Origin: Pseudomonadota bacterium
GTDB lineage: Bacteria > Myxococcota_A > UBA9042
Assembly (NCBI GenBank): GCA_005792545.1
Contig: SXRM01000302.1
Location: forward strand, 1-49,268
Length of the DNA stretch: 49,268 bases
Reading direction: 5' to 3'
Of this stretch, positions 8,404 to 17,190 are shown piece by piece. The position numbers and the translations under genes were made by a program. Numbering within the stretch: the first letter of the stretch is position 1; each line of letters starts with the position of its first letter. The notes beneath the pieces are model-generated. The model searched no databases, was not told where the DNA came from, and saw nothing but the letters and a program-made list of their open reading frames with translations.

Positions 8404-8819
8404 GGAACGGTCCCAGCGTAGTTCATTCTGCGACTGCTTCCGTTTGCAAGCTGGGTAGGTTGCAAGCTCGCGTCTTTGCAAGCCGACTTGCCGCTTGGCT
8501 GGTTTGCATAGCGATCGCGTGATTCTCAGACAAATCCCGGGGCCGCCGCGGTCGCGCAAACGTCGCGGCCGACCGGTGTTGCGTTCGCGAGGCCACCAAA
8601 AACCGAAGCGCGCGCACCTATACGCCCCCACCCAAACGTGCTAGGTTTTCGCCCCTGCCGCGGCAAGCGACCCCAAAACGCCGGCCGTGGCCCCGCCCAG
8701 CGCGCACGTTCATACCGTTGCGCGCGGGCACGATTGGGTTGATTGCGCGCAAGCGCGGCCATCCGCAACAGGCTGGTGCGCGCCGACGAAACTGCTGCGC
8801 GCCGGCGAAAAGGGACGAC
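8404..8819. other. non-coding gap between plsB and the DUF507 gene
   Basis: There are 416 bases without a convincing gene. The first part (about 8440-8510) carries several TTGCAAGC-like words and one copy of an interspersed repeat shared with 22190-22232. The rest is GC-rich, with no clear terminator hairpin and no clear sigma-70 promoter. Open frames crossing it on the minus strand lack a ribosome-binding site and any family signature. Confidence 0.6.
8458..8499 (-). repeat. interspersed intergenic repeat, copy A
   Basis: A stretch of about 42 bases with the core CTTTGCAAGCCGACT aligns without gaps to 22190-22231. Within the first 36 positions roughly 30 are identical, including GCAA-CTCGCG and CTTTGCAAGCCGACT. 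Both copies lie in gene-free intervals of about 400 bases downstream of plus-strand genes. Strand is arbitrary. Function unknown; it could be a small mobile or processing element of the genome. Confidence 0.5.
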
Positions 8820-9341
8820 ATGCGACTGTATCCGGGCAAAGTGAACGCGATCGCGACCGACATGGTGCAGGCGCTGGCCAGCACTGGCGACGTCGAAGTG
8901 GCCGACGAGATGGTGAGCGAGGTGGTGCTGGACGTCGAGAGCGTGCTGCGCGAGTACATTCGCGTCGATCGCGACGTGACCGATCGCGCCCGCGAGAAGA
9001 TCTCGCGAGAGGGCTTGGAGTTCACGCAACTCAATAAGATCAAGCAGAAAATCGCCGAGGAGCGCAATTTTGGCGTCGGCGACCGCGCGGTCGAGTACAT
9101 CACCAAGCAGATCATCGAAGCCCTGCTGCACAGCCGCCACGTCGAAGAAGTGTTTGGCGAGGATCACGTGCTGCGTCGCACGCTGCGCGACGTTATCAAC
9201 CGCCATACCCATGTCGACGACGACCTGGACCAGGAAGTCCGCCGCCGCATCAAGAACCTGCAAGAAGGCACCAACACCTGGGAAATCGAATACCAGAAGG
9301 TCATGGGCGATCTGCGTCGCCTCAAGGGCCTCGACAGCTGA
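8820..9341 (+). CDS. DUF507 family protein
   Basis: A 173-residue, highly charged, mostly helical protein starting MRLYPGKVNAIATDMVQAL, the typical opening of DUF507 proteins, which are widespread in Deltaproteobacteria, Aquificae and relatives. Its length matches the family. There is no signal peptide or membrane segment, so it is probably cytoplasmic; its biochemical role is unknown. The ATG at 8820 is preceded by AAAAGGGACG. It is the first gene of a run of five same-strand genes with gaps of 26-64 bases (through sixA), which suggests one operon. Confidence 0.85.
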   Translation: MRLYPGKVNAIATDMVQALASTGDVEVADEMVSEVVLDVESVLREYIRVDRDVTDRAREKISREGLEFTQLNKIKQKIAEERNFGVGDRAVEYITKQIIEALLHSRHVEEVFGEDHVLRRTLRDVINRHTHVDDDLDQEVRRRIKNLQEGTNTWEIEYQKVMGDLRRLKGLDS

Positions 9342-9405
9342 CCGAACGCGCACGCTGCGCGTCCACCCGACAACGCAGGCCGCCCGAACCTGCTGGAGCA
9401 GTCCG

Positions 9406-10221
9406 ATGTCGTTTCAGTTGCACCGCAATGGCCAGTACATTCCCTGCGATCTGAACAAGTTGCGCGAAATGGCGCGCACTGGCGATTTGGCACAGGACGA
9501 GTACGTTTACGACGAGCGCGTGCGCACCTGGGTCGGCGCGTCGCAGATCGACGAAATGAAAGACGCGTGGAACATCGGGGAAAACGAAGCCACGGTCGCC
9601 ATGGAGTTGTCGCCGGAAATGCTGGCGATGTTTGATCAGCAGGACGATGCTCCCAAGGCCGCGGCGCCGGCACCGGCGCCTGTACCCAAGGCCCCCGAGC
9701 CGCAGCGCCAGTCGGCACCTGCTCCGCGCGCTCCTGAGCCCAAGATGGCACCGGTGCGCGAGGAAGCCCCGCCGCCGCGCAGTGACCCGCCCCGCAGTGA
9801 GCCCCCGCGCAGCGATCCGCCGCGGTCGTCGGGTGGTGGCGGCTTTGGCGGTGGCGGCGGTCGCCGTTCCAACCGGCAGCCAGGCACGATCGAAGATCCG
9901 GTGATGACCACCATCAAGAACGCCGTTTGTTTCATTCTGGCGATCTTGTGGCTCATCAAGCGCTACGACGAAGTCAATGCCTTCTTTGGCGAGAAGCGCT
10001 TTACCTGGTGGCACCTGCTCATCCCCATCTACGGCCTTATCGTGATGTGGAAGTTCTTCAACTCCATCGGCGAAATGGCTCAGCTGGTCGGCGCCAACGT
10101 ACCCAACCGCGCGGTCGTGTACCTCGTCGGGCAGTTCTGCACGGGCGGCCTGCTGACGTTCTACCTGTTGCAAACTGATCTCAACGCCATCTGGGAGCAC
10201 ATGGGTGCCAAGAAGGCGTAG
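9406..10221 (+). CDS. GYF_2 domain membrane protein with DUF4234-like C-terminus
   Basis: 271 residues. The N-terminal 50 residues (FQLHRNGQYIPCDLNKLREM ... YDERVRTWVGASQI) fit the GYF_2/DUF4339 fold, a small domain usually thought to bind proline-rich peptides. A Pro/Ala-rich linker with repeated RSDPP/RSEPP units and a Gly-rich stretch runs from about residue 80 to 160. The C-terminal 100 residues hold about three hydrophobic segments (AVCFILAILWLI, WHLLIPIYGLIVMW, VYLVGQFCTGGLLTFYL), as in DUF4234 membrane proteins. Its proline-rich linker might be a ligand for GYF_2 domains, possibly its own. The ATG at 9406 was chosen as the start of the GYF_2 domain; the longer upstream frame overlaps the DUF507 gene. 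Confidence 0.75.
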   Translation: MSFQLHRNGQYIPCDLNKLREMARTGDLAQDEYVYDERVRTWVGASQIDEMKDAWNIGENEATVAMELSPEMLAMFDQQDDAPKAAAPAPAPVPKAPEPQRQSAPAPRAPEPKMAPVREEAPPPRSDPPRSEPPRSDPPRSSGGGGFGGGGGRRSNRQPGTIEDPVMTTIKNAVCFILAILWLIKRYDEVNAFFGEKRFTWWHLLIPIYGLIVMWKFFNSIGEMAQLVGANVPNRAVVYLVGQFCTGGLLTFYLLQTDLNAIWEHMGAKKA

Positions 10222-10278
10222 GCCACATCGCAGCTGGCCCCTCTGGCTCATCCCATCGCCGCACTTCACGAGGAACGC

Positions 10279-10785
10279 ATGACCCGCCCGACGCTCGCCG
10301 CGACCGCGCTCCTGCTGTGCCTGACGCTTGTCGGGACTGGCTGCTACAACACCTACGTGGTGCCGCAAGACGAGTTCCGCAAACTCCAGTCGGCAACCGC
10401 ACTCAGTGAAGATGGCCAGCTGCAGGAAAAGTACAAGGACAACCCCGACGACTTCGGCAAGCTGCTCAACCGCAGCGAAACCGACGTGGTCGTGGTGCAG
10501 AGCGCCAAAAGCCAGCAGGTCGGCGTGGGCCGCGATACTCGTCTGTATGTGCGTACCGACGGCGGTCGCCGCTACCAGTTGACGCCCTTCAACTTCTCGA
10601 TGGCCTCGAGCCAGCTGGTGGCTTCGGATCGCGACACGCTGCTGCCGCTCAACACGCTCAAGGCTTACGAAGTGGACTTGCTGTCGACAGGCAAGACCGT
10701 GACCATGGTCGCGGTCGCCATTGCCGGTGCCGCCGGGTTCATCGGCGCCATCATCTATTCCTCCGGCCAGGAAACGCTCAAGTAG
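10279..10785 (+). CDS. small predicted lipoprotein
   Basis: 168 residues with a type II signal peptide and lipobox LVGTGC (Cys22). The mature part is polar until a hydrophobic, glycine-rich segment at about residues 138-158 (VAVAIAGAAGFIGAII), which could be a membrane helix. No known family is recognised. The start ATG at 10279 has GAGGAA upstream. It lies 57 bases after the GYF_2 gene and 45 before the large glycosyltransferase gene. Confidence 0.75.
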   Translation: MTRPTLAATALLLCLTLVGTGCYNTYVVPQDEFRKLQSATALSEDGQLQEKYKDNPDDFGKLLNRSETDVVVVQSAKSQQVGVGRDTRLYVRTDGGRRYQLTPFNFSMASSQLVASDRDTLLPLNTLKAYEVDLLSTGKTVTMVAVAIAGAAGFIGAIIYSSGQETLK

Positions 10786-10830
10786 CCTACGCCACTGTCT
10801 GAACACCACCACCGGCCGCCGCGCCACCCT

Positions 10831-13737
10831 ATGGCCCGCCTGCTGCGCATCGCCGTGCCCGTGCTGCTCGGCCTGCTGGCCGCCGCCGCTGGCTACCTGT
10901 GGCAGACTGCGCCGCTGCAAGTCGCCGATCGGCTACGCACGGCGGTGGCTGAGCGGGCTGCGCGCCGCGGCCTTGATGTTCAGATTGGCGTGCTGTGGAC
11001 GGACCTGACCGATCGCCTGGTCATCGGCCAAGTGACGGTGCGTGACAAGCAGCACCCCCAGACGCCGATCGCAGAGATCGAGCGCATCGAGGTGCAGTTC
11101 GACATCGATGGCGTGCTGTCGCCCAAGGTGTTTGTACGCAAGGTTGAGGTGAGCCGGCCGCGCTTGCGCGTGCGCCGCGACGCCCAAGGGCACTTGAATG
11201 TGCAGGCCGTGGTCGACTGGCTCATCCGTCCGCGCAAAGACGACGACCCGGCTGCCGACGGCGGCTGGCGCAAGTACCTGAGCAAGCACGTGCCGCCTGT
11301 GCAGTTGCGCGGTTGTGAACTAGCGCTGGACGACGACCAGGGCGCACCGGTTGCCCTGGCGGGGCTGGACGTGCGCCACCTGCGCCTGGACGGCGGCGCG
11401 GTCGACCTCGTCAACAACTCGCCCGTGCAGGAAAAAGTGCGGCTGCAGGCCCAAGCCTCGGTGCGTGTCCAGGGCATTGCCCAGCCCGTGCGCCTCGATG
11501 GCTCGCTGGACTGGCCTGAGAAGCGCGGCGAGATTGCGGTGGTGCTGCCGGCCGACGTTTCGGTGGCCGCGGGCGACTGGCGTGTCCGCGTCGGTCGGAT
11601 CTCGCTGCGCAGCGACGGTGAGGCAGCACTTGGGGGCGTGCGCGTGGTCAAGTCCAGCGGCCGCGCGGCGTTCGGCTTGGATGTCCGCGAGATTGCGGCC
11701 CGTCTGAGCAAACAGCCTGGGCCCGCGCTGCCGCTGCCCGCAGCGCTCGAGAGCAAGATTCCGGCCCCGGCGCGGCAGTTGCTGCGGCATGTGACCCAGG
11801 TCGTGGTGCGTGATCCGGTGATCGTGGCGCGCCGCGACGCTAATCCTGCGCCGGTTGTCGGCGACGACGATGACGAACTGGCGCCGCCCGATCCGGCCGA
11901 GGCCGCCGCCAAAGTCGACAAGGAAGCGCCGCCAACGGGCAAGGCCAAGAAGGGAAAGGAGAAGCCTGCCGAGAAGCCTGAGCCGAAGAAATCCGACCCG
12001 GCCGATGGCGCCTCAGTCCGCACTTGGCTAGCTGACTTTTTCTCGCGGAGCGCTGACCGCCTGCAAGGCCAAGTTGAGCGGCTGCGTACGGCGATGGGGT
12101 CGGTGCCAGTGCCGCTGGTTGTGGTCGAACACGGCTCTGCGCGGTTTGATGACCAGCGCTCGGGGGCAGCCGCCCGCGAAGTCTCAGACTTCTCGATTCG
12201 CTTGGAGCGCAAGCCGGACACCGACTTGGTCACGCTGGCGATGAACTTTCACGTGCCGGGCAAGCCAGCGCAGAATCAGGTCAGCGGCAAATTCGACGTG
12301 CGCACCGGCGACGGCGAGGTCAAGGTCTCGCTCGACCACCTGCCGCTGATGCCCTACGCAGCCGTGCTGCCGGCCAACTGGGTAGTGACTGAGACCTCGG
12401 CGATTCAGCAGGGCAACATCTCCGTGTTCGTCAACGCGCCAGCCGGCAAGCTGACGCTCGAGGGCAAAGGCACCATGGCCGATGTGTCGGTCGACTCGCC
12501 GCGGCTGAGCAAGCAGCGCATCGAGCGCGTCACGGCGACCGCGAGCGGCAAGCTCGATATCGACTTGAAGGCGCAGCGTATCCAGGTCGAGTCTGGCCGC
12601 GTCGAGGTCGGCAACGTGCACGTCGAGGTTGCCGGCGCCGTGGACCGCTTTCGCACGGCGCCGGTATTTCAGGTCCACTTTGCCGTGCCGACCGTGACCT
12701 GCCAGGACGTCGTGCAAGCGCTGCCCAAGGGCTTTGCCGACACGCTAGCCGGTATGCAGTGCGAAGGACGCTTGTCCTACGAATTCAAGGGTTCGCTGGA
12801 CACCGCCAACATGGACAGCCTGCAGTTCGAGTTCAAGCCGATGCTCGGCGAAGTCAAAGTGATGACACTTGGGCCGAATATCGACTTTGCTCGGTTTGAG
12901 GGCGAATTCGAGCACCAGGCGATGCGCTATCACCACGATCGCAGTAGCGGCCAGACTTCAATGTCGGTGGTGCGCTTCAAGACCGGCCCCGGCAGCGCCA
13001 ACTGGGTGCCGTACGAACAGGTGTCGCCCAAGTTCATCGACGTGCTGCTCACGACCGAGGATGGCGGCTTTTTCGGCCACAGCGGCTTTTTGACCGAGGC
13101 GATCAAGGGCGCGGTCATCGCCAACCTCAAAAAGGGCCGGTTCGCGCGCGGCGCCAGCACCATCACCCAGCAACTCATCAAGAACCTGTTCTTTCCGCGG
13201 CGTGAGAAGACCATCTCCCGCAAGCTGCAGGAAGCGGTGGTGACCTGGTACGCCGAAAACAGCAACGTGCTCGGGGCCACCAAGGCCGAACGCAAGCATC
13301 GGATGATGGAGCTCTATCTCAACATCATCGAGTTGGGGCCCGGCGACATCTACGGCATCGGCGCGGCGGGTTGGCAGTATTTCAGTCGGCCGCCGGCTCA
13401 GCTGACCTTACTTCAGTGCATCTGGCTGGCGTCGATCATTCCGAGCCCGACCGGCTACTTTTCTGGCGAGTTCTTGCCGGGCAAGATCAGTGAGTGGCAC
13501 CGGCAGCTGCTGATTTTCTATGCCGATGCCATGCTCAAGCGCGGCAAGATCACCCAAGAAGAGCGCGACCGCCTGGGCGACTGCAACGTCGTGTTTGGCG
13601 GTGCGCCGGATGGCTCAGAGGAACCGCCGCCAGAGGGCTTGGGCCACGAGGGCGACGCCGACCTGGACGAGGATCTGCAGGGCTTGCCCAAGCCGACAAC
13701 ACCCGGGCCGGCCGTCGATCCCGGTCAACTGCCGTAG
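10831..13737 (+). CDS. AsmA-like domain fused to GT51 peptidoglycan glycosyltransferase (no transpeptidase domain)
   Basis: A 968-residue inner-membrane protein. It has an N-terminal membrane anchor at about residues 4-25 and a long AsmA/DUF748-like periplasmic beta-rich region to about 700, interrupted by an acidic and Lys/Pro-rich linker at about 345-400. A C-terminal GT51 domain follows: catalytic EDGGFFGHSG with Glu743, GASTITQQLIKNLFF, RKLQEAVVTWY, and ELYLNIIELGPGDIYGIGAA. All five classic glycosyltransferase motifs seem present, so it should polymerise lipid II into glycan strands. There is no penicillin-binding transpeptidase domain, and the order (AsmA-like first) differs from MtgA, which is about 240 residues. 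It lies in the operon with DUF507, GYF_2, a lipoprotein and SixA. Confidence 0.85.
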   Translation: MARLLRIAVPVLLGLLAAAAGYLWQTAPLQVADRLRTAVAERAARRGLDVQIGVLWTDLTDRLVIGQVTVRDKQHPQTPIAEIERIEVQFDIDGVLSPKVFVRKVEVSRPRLRVRRDAQGHLNVQAVVDWLIRPRKDDDPAADGGWRKYLSKHVPPVQLRGCELALDDDQGAPVALAGLDVRHLRLDGGAVDLVNNSPVQEKVRLQAQASVRVQGIAQPVRLDGSLDWPEKRGEIAVVLPADVSVAAGDWRVRVGRISLRSDGEAALGGVRVVKSSGRAAFGLDVREIAARLSKQPGPALPLPAALESKIPAPARQLLRHVTQVVVRDPVIVARRDANPAPVVGDDDDELAPPDPAEAAAKVDKEAPPTGKAKKGKEKPAEKPEPKKSDPADGASVRTWLADFFSRSADRLQGQVERLRTAMGSVPVPLVVVEHGSARFDDQRSGAAAREVSDFSIRLERKPDTDLVTLAMNFHVPGKPAQNQVSGKFDVRTGDGEVKVSLDHLPLMPYAAVLPANWVVTETSAIQQGNISVFVNAPAGKLTLEGKGTMADVSVDSPRLSKQRIERVTATASGKLDIDLKAQRIQVESGRVEVGNVHVEVAGAVDRFRTAPVFQVHFAVPTVTCQDVVQALPKGFADTLAGMQCEGRLSYEFKGSLDTANMDSLQFEFKPMLGEVKVMTLGPNIDFARFEGEFEHQAMRYHHDRSSGQTSMSVVRFKTGPGSANWVPYEQVSPKFIDVLLTTEDGGFFGHSGFLTEAIKGAVIANLKKGRFARGASTITQQLIKNLFFPRREKTISRKLQEAVVTWYAENSNVLGATKAERKHRMMELYLNIIELGPGDIYGIGAAGWQYFSRPPAQLTLLQCIWLASIIPSPTGYFSGEFLPGKISEWHRQLLIFYADAMLKRGKITQEERDRLGDCNVVFGGAPDGSEEPPPEGLGHEGDADLDEDLQGLPKPTTPGPAVDPGQLP

Positions 13738-13763
13738 CCGCTGCGGCCATCGCGAGGAGTTCC

Positions 13764-14267
13764 ATGCGCCTGTACTTGATGCGCCACGGCATTGCCATTG
13801 ACCGTACCGATCCGGCCAGTCCAGAGGCTGACGCGGAGCGGGCGCTGACCCAAGAAGGTCGCGAGCGCACCCGCCTGGCGCTCCATGGCCTCGTCAGCTT
13901 GGGCGTCGTCGTCGATCGCATCGTGTCCAGTCCGCTGCTGCGTTGCGTGCAGACCGCCGAGCTCGGCGCCGAGGCGCTTGGCGTGCCACGGTTGGCTTTG
14001 GAAACACATGCCGGTCTGGCGCCCGGTGGCGATCCGACCGACCTGTGCACCGTGCTGCGCTCGCTGCCGGACGACGGCGTGCTCGTGGTCGGCCACTCGC
14101 CCGATTTGGACCAGATGGCGGCGCGCTTGCTCGGCCTGCCCGGTCCCGTTACCGCGCTCAAGAAATCTGGCGTGGCGGTGCTCAGTCAGAAGCCCGGCGC
14201 GCCGACCGCACGGCTCATCGGTGTCTACGAGCCCAAGACCCTGCGGCGGCTCGGCCGCACCGAATAG
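13764..14267 (+). CDS. sixA: phosphohistidine phosphatase SixA-like
   Basis: A 167-residue histidine phosphatase of the short SixA type. RHG at residues 7-9 (LYLMRHG) is the phospho-accepting motif. SSPLLRCVQTAE and the second histidine in VVGHSPDLDQ complete the active site. SixA dephosphorylates phosphohistidine in phosphorelay or PTS proteins in the cytoplasm; the specific partner here is unknown. The ATG at 13764 follows GAGGAG; the longer frame upstream overlaps the glycosyltransferase gene. It is the last gene of its probable operon and is convergent with apaH, 8 bases apart. Confidence 0.9.
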   Translation: MRLYLMRHGIAIDRTDPASPEADAERALTQEGRERTRLALHGLVSLGVVVDRIVSSPLLRCVQTAELGAEALGVPRLALETHAGLAPGGDPTDLCTVLRSLPDDGVLVVGHSPDLDQMAARLLGLPGPVTALKKSGVAVLSQKPGAPTARLIGVYEPKTLRRLGRTE

Positions 14268-14275
14268 CCCGCCCG

Positions 14276-15088
14276 CTACTTTGCGGCGACCTGCACCAGG
14301 CGATCGTCTTCCAGTCGCAAGGCCGTCAGCGCATTGCCCCACACGCAGCCTGAGTCCAGGCTTTGCCAGTCCGGGCCCTTGCGCACACCGAGCGCAGCCC
14401 AGTGCCCAAACAGAATTCGCGCGCCCGCACTTTTGCGATCCGGCACCGCGTACCAGGGCAGTAGATGCGGCGGCGCGGTCTCGGGCGAGCCGTTGTGCTC
14501 CGGTTGCGGCGTGCCGTCCGCAGTGCAGCAGCGCACACGGGTGACGGTCGCCACGAAATCCGCGGCATGGCGAACCGCCGGGTCCAGCGGTTCTCGGGTG
14601 CCGCTGACAGCGGCCAGCAGATCGCGGTGCTGACCGTTGCCGAGCAGCTTTTCCGCAGCCCGAGCGCGCATTTCCGCGCCGTGCACCGTCCAGTGGACAT
14701 CCAAGCCGGCATGCACGACCACCGTCGGTCCCTGCGGCGTGCGCACCTTGCGCAACAGCGGCTGGCGACGCAGCCACGACGCCAGCGCGTCGCAGTCTTT
14801 GGCCGCCAGCAATTCGTCCAACGTGTCCGTGCGCTTGGCGCCAACCAGACCCGCTGCCCTCGCCAGAAAGTGCAGGTCGTGGTTGCCCAATACCGTAGAC
14901 ACGCTGCCCGGTTGCGCGCGATCGGTCGAAACCGCCCACCGCAGCACACCGAGCGAGTCCGGGCCGCGGTTGACCAGGTCGCCGCAAAAAATCGCCCGGT
15001 CCCGCACGGCGTCAAAGCGAATCGCAACCAACAGCCGCTTGAGCGGCTCAAAGCATCCTTGCACGTCGCCAATTGCCCAGGTCGCCAT
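14276..15088 (-). CDS. apaH: symmetrical bis(5'-nucleosyl)-tetraphosphatase
   Basis: 270 residues, the usual ApaH length. Metallophosphatase motifs appear in order: GDVQGCFEPL, GDLVNRGPDS, LGNHDLHFLA, VVHAGL, and FGHWAALG near the end, plus the ApaH-type tail LDSGCVWGNALTALRLED. The enzyme hydrolyses Ap4A to two ADP and can decap Np4-capped RNAs. It starts with ATG at 15088. It is monocistronic, on the opposite strand to its neighbours. Confidence 0.93.
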   Translation of the reverse strand: MATWAIGDVQGCFEPLKRLLVAIRFDAVRDRAIFCGDLVNRGPDSLGVLRWAVSTDRAQPGSVSTVLGNHDLHFLARAAGLVGAKRTDTLDELLAAKDCDALASWLRRQPLLRKVRTPQGPTVVVHAGLDVHWTVHGAEMRARAAEKLLGNGQHRDLLAAVSGTREPLDPAVRHAADFVATVTRVRCCTADGTPQPEHNGSPETAPPHLLPWYAVPDRKSAGARILFGHWAALGVRKGPDWQSLDSGCVWGNALTALRLEDDRLVQVAAK

Positions 15089-15291
15089 CCACCTTCCTCG
15101 CCGCGGCGCAATGGTAGCGTGTCGCGATCGCCGTGCAAGTGACGGCCAGCCGCAAGGCCGCGTGCGGTCCCAACGCGGCCGGTCGCCAGGCCAGGTGCGG
15201 CGCGCCCGTCGATTGCCCTTTCCGCCCCGTCCCTTTTCCCGTATCCTGCCGCCGGATTCGTGCGCCTGCGAGTCCGCCCCTTGGAGCCACC

Positions 15292-17184
15292 ATGGCCCGC
15301 CCGCCGTCCGCCTCGCTCTCGAGTTTGCAGTGGATCCGCCGTTGGCGCGCGCCGTTGGCCCTTTGGGTCACGTTCGCGTTCGCGCTGCAGGCCTGCTCGG
15401 ATGAGCACGTGGCCGGCATCGTGGTCACCAGCGACGCCAAGAACAAATCGGATGGCGGCAGCCTGTTCGGCAAAGACGGCGGCTCGCTTAAAAGCGATGG
15501 CAGCGGCCCCACGCCCGACGTCGACGACGAGCCCGACAGCACCGAAAAAGCGGACATCGGCATCAAGCGCGAAATCATCGTGATGCTGAACACCAACCTG
15601 CCGCAGGTGATCGCGCCGTCGCTGCCGCTGCCGGTCTATGCCAAGGTCATCGACTACACCCATGGCGTGCCCGCAGACGGCGTCGCGGTGCTGTGGGAGA
15701 TCACCGAAAACGTCGGCATCAACGGACCCGGTCAGGGCTATTGGGACTCGGGCAACACCTTTACCGACGGCAAGGGCCTGACGGGTAACGTGTTTCAGCC
15801 CAACAAGAATCCTGCGGTCGAGTACAAGGTCAAGCTGTCGTGCGAAGCGGCGGAGCCCGTCGAGTTCGTCATCTCGGTCACCGACAATCCCAAGGGCGGC
15901 ATCAAGGTCAAGATGCTGTACGACAACCTGCTGGCGCTGGGGCAAGTGACCGTGCGGGTGATGCCGTCGCCGTTCGCGTGCGCAACCTTTAAGCCCGTCA
16001 ACCCGCCGCAGACGTTTATCGCCAGCAAGACCACGATCCTGACCGACACGCCAGAGTTTGGCCCCCTGCCGGCCGACAAGAAGTACGGCATCTACGTGCT
16101 GGCCAAGGACACCGACAACCACCTCGCCGCGGCCGGGTGCGCCGACGCGGTGCTGGTCATCGACAAGCAGGTCACCGAAGTCAGCGTCTCAATGGGCACC
16201 TTGCCGCTGATGGCGTCGGGGCCGTACGACATGATCAACCACTTCGACTTCACCGGCGCGATTCCGGGGCAGTTGGGGCAGATCCTCGATACGGCTGTGC
16301 AAATTTTCTATGATCCCGGGGCGTTTATCATTTCGCAAATCAAGAACCTGGTCAAACAGGTCCTGCCCGGCATTCTCGTCGATGCCGCGTTCAGCCTGTT
16401 CGAAAATGCGCTGTCCAAGGTCGTCACCGACTGGCTGCTGAACAAAAGCCCCAGTTGGCTGCAGAGCTTCTTTCAGATGGGCCAGGATGTGCTGCAGGTA
16501 GTCAAGAAGCTGGAGATGTTGGGGGTATTGACGATTTTCAAGGTCAGCAATGACTTTTTCGTCAAGGGCGACATCGCCTTTACCGGCCTGAACCTGTACT
16601 GGAAGCTCGGCTGCAACAAGAACGATCCCAAGTACGCGGAGTGCGGCAAGATCTCGCTCGACGCCAGCAAGGCCGTCAACGACCCCAACTTTCCCATGGA
16701 CTTTTTCGCCGGCACCTTGACCGGGACCATCTCGCAGCAAAAGAAGCTGACCATCGACAGCTCGACCATCAAGCTCAACTACGGAAAACTCATCCTGTTC
16801 GTGTTGACGCAGGTTATCTTGAAGAAGATCACCGGCGAGACCACCTTCCTTGGCGCGATGGAGAAGCTCGTCAACTGCGACGGCATTGCCAAAGGTATCG
16901 GCGGGTCGATCCTGGGTAAGCTCGGCCTGTCCGAGAACACGGTCAAGGGGTTCTGCTCCGGAACGCTCGGCCTTATCGTGCTGCCGCTCGAACAGCTGAT
17001 CGGCGGCCTCGCACTCGACAGCAAGCTCTCGCTCAACGGCTACTGCACCATGGTCGACAACAACGACGACCTCAAGGTCGACAAGCTCATCGACGGCGTG
17101 TGGGTCGGCAACATCGTGGTCGAAGGCGCCAACGGCAAGCAATTCAAGGGCGATTTTACGGCGACGCGCCAGCCCGGATTCTGA
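15292..17184 (+). CDS. large predicted lipoprotein of unknown function
   Basis: 630 residues. The signal peptide has an Arg/Trp-rich n-region and the lipobox FALQAC (Cys35), followed by a Gly/Asp/Ser/Lys-rich linker to about residue 95. The mature region begins with a beta-rich part (IVMLNTNLPQVIAPSLPLPV, EFVISVTDNPKGG) that resembles Ig-like or invasin-type domains. It continues with a long helical region containing hydrophobic stretches and scattered cysteines. I recognise no family. The frame is open upstream to 15133, but the signal peptide fixes the start at the ATG at 15292. It ends 6 bases before the next lipoprotein gene, so the two are likely cotranscribed, possibly with miaB. Confidence 0.75.
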   Translation: MARPPSASLSSLQWIRRWRAPLALWVTFAFALQACSDEHVAGIVVTSDAKNKSDGGSLFGKDGGSLKSDGSGPTPDVDDEPDSTEKADIGIKREIIVMLNTNLPQVIAPSLPLPVYAKVIDYTHGVPADGVAVLWEITENVGINGPGQGYWDSGNTFTDGKGLTGNVFQPNKNPAVEYKVKLSCEAAEPVEFVISVTDNPKGGIKVKMLYDNLLALGQVTVRVMPSPFACATFKPVNPPQTFIASKTTILTDTPEFGPLPADKKYGIYVLAKDTDNHLAAAGCADAVLVIDKQVTEVSVSMGTLPLMASGPYDMINHFDFTGAIPGQLGQILDTAVQIFYDPGAFIISQIKNLVKQVLPGILVDAAFSLFENALSKVVTDWLLNKSPSWLQSFFQMGQDVLQVVKKLEMLGVLTIFKVSNDFFVKGDIAFTGLNLYWKLGCNKNDPKYAECGKISLDASKAVNDPNFPMDFFAGTLTGTISQQKKLTIDSSTIKLNYGKLILFVLTQVILKKITGETTFLGAMEKLVNCDGIAKGIGGSILGKLGLSENTVKGFCSGTLGLIVLPLEQLIGGLALDSKLSLNGYCTMVDNNDDLKVDKLIDGVWVGNIVVEGANGKQFKGDFTATRQPGF

Positions 17185-17190
17185 GATCCC

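Noticed and set aside
8526-9353. Minus-strand open frame over the gap and the DUF507 gene
   Set aside because: Antisense to the DUF507 gene for most of its length.
9322-10920. Minus-strand open frame of 532 codons
   Set aside because: Antisense to three well-supported plus-strand genes.
14326-16122. Minus-strand open frame of 598 codons across apaH and the next gene
   Set aside because: Shadow of apaH in another frame plus antisense of the lipoprotein gene; no family signature.
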